Positions 31,585-44,600 of a stretch of 64,000 nucleotides of DNA are shown piece after piece; positions within the stretch are counted from its first letter, which is position 1, and each line of letters starts with the position of its first letter. Below the pieces are notes generated by a model. The model was not told where the DNA came from, did no database searches, and saw only the letters and a program-made list of their open reading frames with translations. Made by a program: the position numbers and the translations under genes. Origin of the DNA: Nilaparvata lugens. Taxonomy: Eukaryota; Arthropoda; Insecta; Hemiptera; Delphacidae. The DNA lies in assembly GCF_014356525.2 (NCBI RefSeq), contig NC_052515.1, positions 18,805,375-18,869,374 on the forward strand, given 5' to 3'.

Positions 31585-32208
31585 GGAAATAATGCAAGTC
31601 ATTGAAAAACTCATATTGTAACATTTTGAAACTTTGATTGAAACTTGTGAATATTGTCAGAGAGAAATCAGGTGATTTCACCTCTAAGATCACATGTTTG
31701 TGAATTTCCTCATTTTCAAGGTGTTCATTCCAGAGATATTAGCAGTTTTGAACACTTTATCATGGATTTTACCTTTTCGAATTAATACTCATTCGAAAGC
31801 TTATGAAATGGAGAAGTTTTTGAGATATTAAAACCATTATAATTACCCGGAGAAAAATCGAGAAAAAACGGTTTGAAATTTGACTTTGAATTTGAAGAAT
31901 AGCATTTTTTCAAGTTTAAGTCCTAATAGAGAACTACAAAATATCTAACAACAAATAAAATTACATTAATCTTGTTAGAAATGTTTTTCCATTTCCAACA
32001 ATACCTTTGAAATTGAAATTCGACCAGTAGTTTTCCAGTTATTGAGTATTTAATGACCGGAAGTAGGCATATTCTGAAAATATCGAAAAATCGATACATC
32101 TCAAAAAATAAGGTCGATAGTGAAAAGGTTTACTGAACTTTTATTGTCAGAAATGTCGAGTAGAATCTATGGTCAACGGCTGTTTCAACCTTGGTGGGAC
32201 ACTTTGTA
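31585..32208. repeat. Right mariner-like end, inverted to 13161-13735
   Basis: The reverse complement begins TACAAAGTGTCCCACCAAGG and aligns inward for about 570-620 bp with the left end. It terminates at 32208, TA follows at 32209, and LINE RT coding sequence resumes at once. Confidence 0.8.
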
Positions 32209-32674
32209 TAAGCTAAGGTGCTTAGGCTTTTCCAACTCCACTGTGGCATGGGTAAGGTCTTATTTGCAGGGTCAATGTCAGTGTGTGAGGGTCGGGGAAG
32301 AGTGTTCGGGCTGGCATGAGGTAAATAGAGGCGTTCATCAAGGTTCGCTCTTGGGTCCTCTGCTGTTCAGCATCTACATAAATGACGTGACTACTACTTT
32401 ACTAACTTCTAAATACCACCTTTATGCAGACGACCTACAAATCTACAAACATTTCAACAAAATTTATTTCAGCATTGTGGTGGAGGAGGTCAATGCTGAC
32501 GTGGCCAGAGTTATTGAATGGTCTAGAAATTATGGACTCAAAATTAATGAGACAAAGTCAAAGGTTGGCTACTCAAGACTCTTCAACACACTTGAATTTT
32601 CAAATGAACCATACATTACAATCAACAACGTTCAATTGCAGTACAGTTCAGATGTTAAAAGTTTGGGACTCACT

Positions 32675-33745
32675 TGCCCCATTTCACCAACCTCGGTCAA
32701 GGCATTTGAACATGGTTAAAATCTATCAGCTGGTCAAATCAGAAATAATTCGTTCCAACAACACCAGTTACGTTTGACCACGGTCAAACCAATGGTTAAG
32801 TTTGACTGCCGCCGAACGGGCGATCAAATTATTTGAACACAGTCAAAAGACTGGTTTGATCAATTTCCTTGCTTGTTTGTGTGTTATGTTTTTGACACAA
32901 TGAAAAATTTCAAAGTTTTTAGAGCGATTGATTCAGCTGTAGTAAGTTATCTATTAGGTCCGTTCTCGGAATATTTTAATTAGTAAATTATTATAGTATA
33001 GAAAATATAGGAGGATTTTGAAAAAGATTTGCTTTACTCTTTTATTACTCAGTAGGCCTATGTTATTCAATCCTTACATCAACCAATGCAGTCTATCTCA
33101 TTAGAATTGGGATGTTCTTTGTTCATAAAAAAAATGTCAAAATTGATGGTGATTTGTAAATCTTTTTATAATTATGAGAGTATCCAATTCATATTTGAAA
33201 TATTATTATAATTTATTATAGGTGTGTGACTATACAAAACGTCTGTGCCAGGGGCAGGGGCATATATAAGAAGGGGGACTAGGGCATAGCCACCTCTAAA
33301 ACAGTGGTATTAAAGGTGGCTAGGCCTAGGGGGCCCGCCCCGGAATAATGAATATGAAGAAAAATCAGCACAGTAATTACAGAAAAATATGAGCAGCAAA
33401 ACTGATCATGGGGTGCTACCATATTCACCATATTACAGCATTTAATTTGGATTTTCGTTTAATAATAATTATTAATTCATGAGCATTCGAATAATTGCAA
33501 TATCATATGAGTGATTTTTATCCATCAAAATCAGATGTAGCCAATAGCAAGCCAGCAAACATGTTGGCCAACTTCAGAAAATTACAGCTACAAGAGTTAA
33601 CAATGTTCAAATTTGACCGAGGGAGTTTTGATCAATCCCGAGTTTGGTGGAACAGTTGTATGTTTTGAACGAGTGATCAAATCTCGAATATGGTCTAATT
33701 GACCATGGCTAGGCTATATTTGATCAAGGTTGGTGAAACGGGGCA
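32675..33745. mobile_element. 1071-bp TIR DNA element with 3-bp target duplication
   Basis: Ends TGCCCCATTTCACCAACCTC and its diverged complement at 33720-33745. ACT flanks both sides (32672-32674, 33746-33748). It sits inside the LINE B RT, and excision with one ACT leaves the LINE frame open, which fixes the boundaries. Subterminal GGTCAA/TTGACC words recur near both ends. No transposase frame, so non-autonomous. A 3-bp duplication is compatible with Harbinger-like or CACTA-like groups, but the ends match neither well. Confidence 0.85.
33284..33325. mobile_element. 42-bp mini-MITE nested in the TIR element
   Basis: GCATAGCCACCTCTA...GGTGGCTAGGC, a hairpin with only ~11 bases of loop, flanked by CTAGG at 33279-33283 and 33326-33330. 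The ends match the 195-bp MITE at 12218-12412, so this appears to be an extreme internal deletion that still shows the 5-bp target duplication. Confidence 0.75.
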
Positions 33746-34435
33746 ACTGTGACTAAGACTTTGGAATGGAAAAATCATGTGACCTTGACTTGCAATAGAG
33801 TCATTGCGGGCATTATGACTTTGGAGAAGATTGCTGACAGTATTAATTTCTCCACAAGGATTATGTTGGTCAAGACCTTGATTTTTCCAATTTTCAACTA
33901 CTGTGACGTTGTGAATCTTAATATGACAGTTCAACTTCCACAGAGGATGCAGCCTACCCACAATTACTGTGTATGCTTCATCTTTAACCTTAGACGTGAT
34001 GATCAAGTGACTGAATACTTTGACAGACCTAATCTCACGAGGCTGCATGATTTTAGGGCGCTTCATGCTGTTATCTTTCTGCATACGACCTTAAAAACTG
34101 GAGCCCCTAAGTATATTGCAGAGGACTTTCAATATTTTAGTGATATCAGTTGGGGTGGTACACGGCATGACTCCCATCTGCTGGCTGACCCAACTCACAG
34201 GACAGTCATGTTCAACAAGTCCTTTTTTGTGACAGCTTGTGGATTGTGGGATTCATTGCCGGGTGAATTGAAGCGCATTGAGGGTATTTGTCTTCCGGTG
34301 GATCAGCGGTGGTGAGAGTGGCTGGGCTCAGTGGGGGGTGCACGCGCATGTGTGTGTGTGTGTTTTCTTTTCTTGCTTTCATACTTCTCATAGTTTTGAT
34401 ACTTCCATTTATACTCCAATATTCAGTCTCAAAAT

Positions 34436-35060
34436 CAACAGACCCCATATTGGGATAGCAGGATCAACTTGCTGGCCGAAAGAAAGCAATTCTCAGATTG
34501 TGTGTTATTGAACAAACCTTTGTTTGTTGTAGATAATAATAGTCCTATTATCAATTATCTGTTACCCTATACTCTATAACTCATACCCTATACCTCACAC
34601 CCTATACCCTGTACTGGGGTAGCAGGCACAACTTGCTGGCCGACAGAGTGCGATTCTCAGATTGAATGTCCTTGAACAAACCTCTGTTTGTTGTAGAGAT
34701 TAATCCCCCTATTAATTCTCTGTACCCCGTAGCCTACACCCTGTACCTCGTACACCTTATCTATACACTGTACCCAGTACCGGGCTTGCAGACTCAGTCT
34801 GCCTGCTGTTTGACATCCGGATCCATTTGCCTGTGAAGAGTTACCCTAATCCCACTCATCACCCACCCTGAATCCCAAAGGCCGGGTGCCGAATCGGCTG
34901 GAAACCGCGCGGGGAAACGCGCCTCCCTTATACCTGAATATCTCGTGACAAAAGCAGATGGTACAGAATTAGGTTAGGGGGAGAACAGTTGGTCCGATAT
35001 CCTCTCCAGTCAGTACTGCTACTGACCTTGACCCATATCCAACTGAGGCAAGTCTGCATA
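34436..35060. repeat. Tandem ~180-bp units and GC-richer block after LINE B
   Basis: Two direct units (about 34440-34611, 34612-34790) share 'CAACTTGCTGGCCGA', 'GATTCTCAGATTG', 'GAACAAACCT.TGTTTGTTGT' and a run of TACCCTATAC/TACCCTGTAC words. A non-repeated GC-richer stretch with 'GGCCGGGTGCCGAATCGGCT' follows. It may be LINE B's 3' region; the similar layout at 10725-11639 next to LINE A supports but does not prove that. Confidence 0.5.
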
Positions 35061-35637
35061 GTAGCAATACTTTGCAAGAATATGAAATATTATATATTAT
35101 AATTATAATTATATTATAATTCTATATTATATGAATATAGAACAGATGATAGGTTGTGTGACATAACCCTGCAATGTGGGTGAAACATGTCGCAGCAACA
35201 TGGGGCATTATAATGAAGCTGAATAAACCAATATTATTACAAAATATACTCTGGTAAGGCTGATATAAGTCTACAATATGTGAAAATTATATTGGTAAAT
35301 GATACGAAAAATCCTTGTTTTGTAAATAAGTGCGAGCTTGCACTCAATCACCTTCATTTTATCATAGTTACATTTCTAAATAATTTCTCATCCTAACTCC
35401 TTCTCCTACTAAATCTTCAACTATGTTATAAATTAAATAATCTTACTTATAGGCTAACACTTTGGATCTGACTCCTATTTACAGACAAAGTCCAGTAGTC
35501 TAACATACTGTACTTTTTGTGAGAAGTATCTTGTTAAATAATGTAACTTGTTGTTTTATACTTTTGTAAATATTTGAATGAATTTCGAGTGGATAAATTT
35601 GATTTGATATTCAATAAATTTGATAATTCTTTTTCAG

Positions 35638-38600
35638 AATATCTTATCAATAAAACTATCCCTGCTCATATGAGTAGGACATTTTTGTCTTATATACTGG
35701 ATTTCCGATACAGTTTGGACCATACACTCATTGAAGTAGCTATGGAAGATATGATAGGTTCGTACCACATTCATAAAGCATTGGGGATAGCTTTTCCACA
35801 CCAACTAGTTAAGGTTAGTATGAAAAATTATCCAACTTCAATAAAGTATCAGTTATTGTCGTTGTCTTAGCAACTGTTTTGTACTTTCAACTATAATCTA
35901 TGATCTACATATTGATTGTGCTCACTTTTCTTGGTGTCAGGAGTGGGATAGTTTTCGAATGAACATGAACTATAGTGAGGTCCACGTTATAATGACAGTG
36001 TGTGATTTGCAATGATGTTGCTATCCTTGTCTTTCTCTCAAAAAAGCAGATGGCACTATCTCTTTCACACATTGCGATGTTGTCACATCGTTTATCAACA
36101 ATGTGTGTATCAAAAATTTAAATAATTGACAAAATATTTAATCTCAATCATGGAAGTTTATTATTACATCTTTAAAAAATATACTTTCTTGACAAATAAA
36201 ATATGATTAACTATTTTCAACAATGATGAACAGTTAAATTCATCAAATATACCAGTATCAGCTGTTTGGGTGGCAAGGCTGAAATCTGACAACTCTTTTC
36301 TCCTATCTTCCTACACTGCCATTATAACGTGGACCTCACTATAGTCAAGATTATATTTTTTGGGTTACAAAAAGTTCAATGTGAGCAAGTTCATTAAGAA
36401 CTTGGAATCTTAAAAAATATTATAATGGAATATGAGATTAAGCATTGGGATTAAACTATGGGGAAAGGTTGTTCATTTAACCATATATTTTCCACATTCA
36501 CATATTATCAATTTTACAGATGATTGGGGATCGTCTCTTTGGCTCTGGTATAGCTGAAAGTGCCCTTATGTATGCTGAAGTCTCAAACCAACCAGTATAT
36601 ATGTATAGATTTGGCTATATTGGCAGCAGGAGTTTGATCAAACATTTCAATCTCAGTAAAATCGATGAACTTGGTGAGCTGACAAATTATCTTCCTCCAC
36701 CTACTGTCGTCTGGAGTACTTATTTTACTTCCTGGAACATAATAGTGAAGTGTCACTATTTCGCTCACAAGACAAAAAACATGAAAAACTCCCTAGGAAC
36801 AAAAATAGTAACTCAATTTGCATGACATGAGAAGCATCTCTATTTAAAAAGCTTGATTTGAAAATAGGGTGAAAGGTTGTAGCTGAGATGATGAGAAACC
36901 ATGTAGAATTGTTATTGAGCCAACTGAAATCATTATCTCAACCAGAAATTTGATCAACTCATGGAAGATATGTATGTATGCTAAACGTACTACATAAGTA
37001 CTTGCCGGTAATATTAGTAAAAATAAATGTTTGTATGATATTACATACTATGATGTTGCATTTGGATATACCAGTATTGTTGCTATTATCCCTAGTTTGC
37101 AAATAAATTTGCAAAAGTTAAGGCTGTCCAGCTTCCAAATATACTGGGGTTCTGACAACAGCTTTAGCTCAGGATAGATGCATGAATATTTCCACCATAA
37201 TGAACCACCATGGGTTCAAGTAACTGATAATTAACAATTCTTACCGCTGCTCTCTTGAAGATATTGAAGAATACCAGTAAGGAAATCAAAAAGATAGTCA
37301 GTGACTGATTATCAGTAACCATATATTTAATCAATAATAATGAAAATCAACTATTATTCTTCTAATTGAGTTTCAAAACGCTCATCATGAAATACAGGTG
37401 TGCACTAATTTATCCTTTTGAAATTCCTTGAGACTTACTATGCCAGTTCTAGAAGTTCTCTGGATCCTTATATGATGTATTGCAGACTTATTATTAATAT
37501 CAGTAGAAATTTGTTGACTGAATAATATGACTATTATCAAAGGATGATGAGTGATAGTTGCTCTGAATAAGATCAATATTATAGATTATAATTTACTAAT
37601 ATTGTATATGCTGCAGAATAAAATGCTTGGTACCAAGACAGCTCAAACAGTGTATCATGAGATGAATCAGGAAAAGAATGAAAACTTGTAATATTTTGTA
37701 TGCTGACAAAAACACAAGTATATTCCCATAAAATATATGAATATAAATCTATATAAATAAATTTTTCAATATCTCAAATATCACAAGGATTGTTAGCATT
37801 CACAATACTGTTAGCTATCACATATAATTTTATTAATACTGATATATGAAACTTCAGGTCAATTCAGAATTTCACAAATTGGAACCTGTTCAGTCTATAG
37901 ATTCAATAGAATATATTAATTCAATCAATAATTATTATTCAACAAAACAATCATTTAAAATCTCAGGGATATCAATTCGTGCCATGCACGGAAATAAGCT
38001 TCCTACATATATCAAATATATTCATAAAAAGAGTTCTTACTAAATATATTATAGTGTTTGACACGTTGCAAAATTTTCAAACTTGAATCAAATTTATATA
38101 GCGCTTTTGACTAATTCCCCAATTCACTAAAAAAGGCCTTAGTTTAATGAGCTCATTAAAACCTAAACACTCACTCAAACGACATTTGCTGAAGTTCTTG
38201 TAGAATAATTAATTATCTCCAAAAATTAATCAGTCGAATCCTTTCGACTCTGCTGGGCTCAGGTACAGTTCAAATCGCATGTAATTTCCTATCAGTATTA
38301 AATATATATGGGAATATTTTACAATTTGGAACTCTTAAATAATCACTGAGTTCATAAACAATCAAACATTAATTACAAAAAATTGAACATTTAGAAAGGG
38401 ACTGGCTTGATGCTTTTTAAAAAAATAATTGAAAAGAGCCCTATCCTCATGTGCTGCTGTATCAGTCAAGATCACAAGCCAGAGAGAGCATTTCTTGGAA
38501 AAATTATCATCTCTTCCTCTAAAATTTGTAAGCCCTCATCTAATTAGTTTTCTAGTCTTTGTAAGACGTGATGTGATTGGCTATTTAAGATTCAGGGTTT

Positions 38601-41600
38601 CTTCAGCTTTTTGTTATAGAATAATAAATAAGATTATACTCAAATAAATTATATAATAGATCATGAGCATTTCAATTAAATAAATCCTAATATTTATACT
38701 AATATAATAATGAATACATTTACTTTTTATGTGAGCTTTGTACACTCTTCAAAATAACACAATAATCCTTGCTTTTCCATTACATAAACCTTCCTTTACA
38801 TATAATATTCAATAATTATCCAAATAAAATATATTTCATTCATAATAGTTGAGGGATCGGTCAGCTGATTTGCTTGCCTAATAAATCAATAAATTGTCAG
38901 CTGATCTGAGATCATGTGACATGCTAAATCAAAACAAGGATTCTAATCTCAAATTGTGCAAATTTTTTTCATACTCTGTCAATAAATAAACTAAGTCTCT
39001 TTATAATTTTGCTTCTGCCAAAGAATTCAAACTAGTGCATGAATATATTTTCCATGGTTCTCTTTATAGATAGTATGACTGCTCCTTATCAAAAAGAAGA
39101 TTCAATTTTATTATAATGTTACCTTGACTAGGCTAACTGTTTATTATTATATTATTATTATTATTATATTATATTATATTATATTATTATTATTATTATT
39201 ATTATTATTATCTTTATTTCATTAAAGATAGTTTGTTTTTTCTGAATTATTTTATTGTGTCAAAGGGGTCGTCACAATACTTGAGCCTGGTTACACAAAA
39301 GCAGGTTGAATTCCAACCGTGATCTATTTCACGAGTACCAATCAGAGAAGGACTTTTTGATAAGATTTGCTCTGATTGGTTCTTGTCAAATTAATCACAA
39401 TTAATCTGAAACACGCGAACTGTAAAATTAATCACAATTAATCTGAAACATGTGAGCTGGAATCGGTCATTGTTTCAAGCTGATAACTGTTTACAACTTT
39501 GCCAATAGATTATATGATTTGCAGTATAATTATTTTATTTTCAATCACTTAAATTTGATACTGATGGGCACCCATCATAAAAAATATTGAAACCCTACCT
39601 TATAAAAATATTCACGGCCGGACATCTGTGTAATACATGCAATGAATTGTCAGCAGATTGATTATGAATAATATTCTATAGTCTGATTGATCCTATCTCC
39701 AAAGTAGATGATATATGATAGCATAAAGAAACAATAGCTTAAGCTATTGTTTCTCTATGATAATAGTGATATCAGGGTATGGAGGAATTCCTTTTTTATT
39801 AATATTGTCATTAAAATGAAAAATTTTAAAAAACCTTGTGATATCACTTTTAAAACATTGACACACAGTTTAAAAAGAAATATTCATGCTAAATCTCATC
39901 GAATTATATCAAAGCGTTTAGCCATAACCACGTTACACACAGACAGATAAGAGCAGATAGAGTTGAAGCATAGATGTTAATAGACTAAAAAAATGAACGA
40001 TTAAATGAACGATTCATTCATAGAAAAAAATTGAGTTGAATAAAAAAAAAATTACTCAGTGAACAGTGAATGTCTTATTCAAATGATGAAGACAGAAAGA
40101 CAGGTTCTGAGGTCAGACCCATGTCATGCATGTTGAAGTTGCGCTCCATGCGGCGTTTCTGGAGTAGCTCTTCTGAATCCAGCCTCCTTACCATTTTTAC
40201 AATGATACCAGGATGCTTGTCAAACTCCTTCTTGAAACGCAGGCGATGGCATTTGTCTATCATCATGTCCTCTATTGGATAGGCTAGCAAACGACCCACA
40301 TCTTTGATGATTGCGACAACATTTTCTTCTTTCTGCATCAGCACTCCATGTATTTATACTGTGTTACAACGCGAATACTGCTCACAATCCTCGACCCTTA
40401 GCTCAAGATCAGCTATCCTCCTTTGAAGCCCAATATTTTCACTTCTCAGTTCATCCACCGTTTCCACCAACTTGGAAATTTCACCTTTCTGCTCCTCAAC
40501 CATCTTTCTAGCTTCTGCAACTTCAGTGTGACAGAACTCTATTGAAGCGCCGTAACTACACACGTTTCCACACGGTTAAAATCCTCCCTAAGCCTATGTT
40601 CATGTTTGTTTGTATATTGACGCTGTTCCAAATGTACCTGCACATGCTTATGAATAAAAATGTTTCCAATTCGATTCAGTTCCCTTAGAATCTACACACT
40701 TGTCTTGGCCAAAAGTCGCCCTGCTCCATTAAATAATTGACGTCCTCAGCAGATAGGCTGAAGCACTTTCCATGGAAGTTCTTGTTGCAGTCACAGCAGC
40801 ATGACACTTTCACTATTTACGGTCTCAAGCGATTTCAGACAAGTGTTCTATGTTTATGTTTTTGTTTTTGGATCAAAGATCCAAAGGTTCAAAGAACCTC
40901 ACATGTCAACCAAAGCTCATTGTGTATCCCAAAGTATATTAGTTAGGCAAACCAACTCCCGTGTCCTTTACAAGGTCTAGGAGTTTCTTCCCTATACCAA
41001 CATCCCATTCCTCACCTGGTTGCTTACTGTCAAACAGAGCCCTTCTTCTAGCTCCAAGACTTTCACAATCCAGTATGATATGCTTAGCAGTCTCTTCGGA
41101 CTGATTACAAAGCCTACACATCTGGCTTTCAATTATGAGTCCAATCGTGTGGAGAATGAAGATGTTTCCTGAAGTGGCCATGTCCAGTTATCAGGGCAAA
41201 TTAACTGCTCGACCTGACCTCCACCCAGACTCACCAGCCAGCTGGTGAAGCAAAGGCTTGTGTCTGCCAACAGCCTTTTGCCAAGTGCTTGACCAGGGTG
41301 ACCCTGTCATTGCTGGTGATGTGGGTCCCTGGACCATCCACTCATTGTGTGGAAGACTGTTGTTTCACTTATGCCACAGCCCTGCTTTGGGCCAAAGAAT
41401 GGCATACTAAAACTCGGCTTAGCAAGCTCATCTGCACGCTCATTACCTCCCATGCCTACATGGCCAGGTACCCAACCAAGATGCACAGAGTTGCATGTTG
41501 TAAGCCTGCTGAGAGTTTTGTGGCACTCCCACAACAATTTGGACTTCATCTCATTGAAGTCAAGATCCTTGAGAGCAGCCTGACAATCTGACAGGATTAA

Positions 41601-44600
41601 TTTATGCTTATTGCAATAGCGTCTGGCAATGCCTATGTTGGCACAAGCCATGATGCCCCAAATCTCTGCCAGAAAGATGGTACAGTGTTGTCCTAGACTT
41701 CCACTCCTCTCTAAAGCAGAATTTAAAAGAGAAAGGTTTAGTAAAAACCAACTCTGTGCTAATGACATCTGACGTCATGTGAGCAACAGCTTTGGTGATT
41801 GTGCAATGGCCTGTTCCAAACAGGCCTTCTCTTCATTGGCCTGCAACTTCCAGTCAATTGGCTGATAAGACAGGTGTTACAGTTATCAGACATTGTATAA
41901 TGAGAAATATTTGATGTTAAACAAAAAAGATCAATTTCAAGAACATATTTTTCATGCACACCATAAAAAGGACACTTTGTGACACAATGAGAGTGGCAGT
42001 AGTAGACATATTCAATTCAATTCAATTTATTCATTCTTTGCACATTTTACATAGTTTGAATACACAAAAATACAAAATAAATAAAGAGTACAAAAGAATG
42101 TGTAGCTCGCAAGACTTTCGTCTGTTCGCGAGCATGAGTAAGAGAATATAAAGATTGAGAAACGTAGAAAAGAAAAAATATTTATAAAATAGAATATAAT
42201 AAATGACTAAGAATAGCCTAATGGTAAAATAAATTTGAAATACAGAGTGAAATGAAGAACAGTTTTTTTTACAATATAAGAGGGAAAACCTGAGAAAGAG
42301 AAGAAGCACAGTGAATGCACAAGTCAACTGGTGATGAGAAGAGGTGAGTGGAGAAACGTAAATTTAGAATTTGTTATAAGCTACTGCCTTTGATTACTGA
42401 AAACGTCAGGTGATGTTTTGATCCATGATAAGATTTCTTTTCTCTTATAGCAATTTTGATTGTCTGATATGAAGTCTTGTGGTATAATATTTACTAGTTT
42501 GTCACATCTATACGGAAATTGCATTCTACATACTGTTAGATTAGTTTCAGGTAAGTCAGATCTCCTGTAAGTTTGGCGCGTGTTATATGGAGTAATTCGG
42601 GTATTGAAAAGATTTTTGTTTTTTAATAAATATGAAATTAAATTTTTCAAGTAGAGTTGTTTGATTGTAAGTATGTTAGATTCCTGGAAGAGAATTCTAG
42701 TAGGATACAGCCTTGGTTTGCTTAGTGCCACTTTTATTATATGTTTTTGAACATTGAAGATCTTGTTTATATGACATTCAGCAGTACCCCCCCATACCCT
42801 AATTCCATATTGCAACACAGATTGTGCGTAAGCAAAGTAGGCCATTCTAGTAATTTGTTGCATTTTCAACTGGCTCATTTTGTAAAATTTATTTGTTAGA
42901 TACTTGACCTTGTGACATAGAGATTGGATCTGGGAATCCCATCTCAGATGACGGTCAACAATTATTCCCAGGTATTTAACGGTTTTAGAGTCCTCTAGTT
43001 TAGGACAGTCACAATCATTCAAACCTATTTTATTACATTTGATATTATGAATTTTCAAGTTTATTCGGTTTACAGGTTGAGTAGCAGCATTTGGTGTGAA
43101 GGTCATGAATGAAGATTTTTTATGATTCAGAGTCAGGGTATGATAGTCAAGCCAGTTCTTGACCCTGGAAATACCCTTCTCAGCTGATATTTTAGTACTC
43201 TCCCAGTTATCACCCGAAAAAACTAAAGTGGTGTCGTCGGCAAATGAGATTGTTTGACCATTTTGCAAGTCGAGATTCAGGAGGTCATTAATGTATAGTA
43301 TGAATAAAATTGGTGAGAGTACAGTCCCCTGCGGTAAGCCGTAATCTAAAAGATTTTCAGTACTGGATTTATTTTCAATTGATAATATTTGAGAGCGACC
43401 TTCAAGGTAGCTTGTAAAAAGTTTCAGGGGCAAACCTCGAATTCCAATTCTATTGAGCTTTTCCAACAGTTTGGTGTGTGGGACAGTATCGAATGCTTTT
43501 TTCAAGTCAATAAAAATTGCAATAGATTTTTTATTATTACTAAAATTTTCAGTTAAAGTTTTTACTAATAACGAAATAGCGTCTTCTGTGTTTTTTCCTT
43601 CTTGAAATCCAAACTGGTTAGGGTGAATCACCTTACTCACAACCATGTATTGTACTAGCCGCTTTTTAATAAGCTTTTCCATGATCTTTGAAAATCCACT
43701 TAGCAAGCTTATTGGGCGGTAGTTATTGGGATCGTCAACATCTCCCGATTTATGTAAAGGTATGACTTTAGCCACCTTGAACTCCTCCGGAAAGAAACCT
43801 TCTTCAAAGCATTTATTAATTATAATTTTTAAAGGTTTAGCAATATAGTGGGCAATGATTTTTAGACAGCTATTATTTATGTTATTAATTCCTGGTGCTG
43901 AGCTGGATTTGAGGTCTTTAATTGTTTTGATAATTTCTTCCTCATTTGTCGGGAAAAGGAAAAAGGAATTTGGGAAACCTATTCGTGAAAAACGGGAATT
44001 TTGACCAGTTGGAGGAGGGATGTTTTTATTTTCTTTATTCAGTTCTTCTGCGAGTACTCTCCCGATAGACGAAAAATGTTTATTTAAAATTTCAGGATCA
44101 ATATCAGTCTTTGAATTTTTCTTTTCTACATCAAGTATTTCATTTATGGTATTCCATGTCTTCCTGGAGTTACCTCTACTTTGCTCCAATTTATTTCTGT
44201 AATACCTAATCTTGGTTTCTTTCAGTAATTTGTTTAGGACGTTTCTATAGCGAGTGTAGCATTGTTTCATTTCGTTATTATGTGGTTGCTTCTGTAGTTT
44301 TTTGTGCATTTTATTTCTGGTTTGAATAGCTCTTATTAGTCCGGTGGTGATCCAGTTCTTTAGTGGTTTATTTCTGTGTGATGTCTTATTTTGCATTTTC
44401 AATATGGGTTGAAAGTTTTTGTTCAAAAGAGTGTACTAGTGTATGGATGTTATTATTATTTATTACCTCCTCCCAATCTTCATTTTCAAGATTTGAAATT
44501 AATTTATTGAAAACAATTTTTTCAGTAATAGTGTTTGCTAAATTAGGCCTATCAGAACCACCGTCTGCGGTTTTAATATGGATACTGGTGCTGTAATGGT

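Larger units (their letters stand above)
13161..32208. mobile_element. Segment bounded by inverted mariner-like ends (19 kb)
   Basis: Both ends carry the same sequence in opposite orientation: TACAGAGTGTCTCACCAAGG on the left and, complemented, TACAAAGTGTCCCACCAAGG on the right. Each end is followed inward by about 570 bp of matching DNA. TA flanks both ends (13159-13160, 32209-32210), the expected mariner duplication. The flanks are the two halves of a LINE RT. A degenerate mariner-type transposase lies next to the left end. Inside are the DUF4806 gene, MITEs, a LINE ORF1 and a GATA satellite. Whether this ever moved as a unit, or arose by rearrangement between two mariner copies, cannot be settled here. 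Confidence 0.5.
32211..34315 (+). pseudogene. LINE B, part 2: RT motif B to C-terminus, interrupted
   Basis: 32211-32674 reads 'KLRCLGFSNSTVAWVRSYLQ', 'GVHQGSLLGPLLFSIYIND' (motif B region) and 'YHLYADDLQIY' (motif C, YADD intact), then 'SDVKSLGL'. The frame is cut by a TIR element at 32675-33745 and resumes as 'TKTLEWKNHV', 'LIFPIFNYCDVV', 'FIFNLRRDDQVTEYF', 'THRTVMFNKSF' and 'GLWDSLPGEL', ending in a shifted frame at about 34315. Across the TIR element, removing one ACT copy restores the reading frame. The part before motif A is at 12887-13160. Confidence 0.85.

Noticed and set aside
37846..38043. 65-residue plus-strand frame in esterase intron 3 as a further exon
   Set aside because: The flanking exons already join in phase without it, and it shows no esterase motif.
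39727..39754. Perfect 28-bp palindrome AGAAACAATAGCTT plus complement
   Set aside because: Striking but short and isolated; without other copies it cannot be called an element or a binding site.
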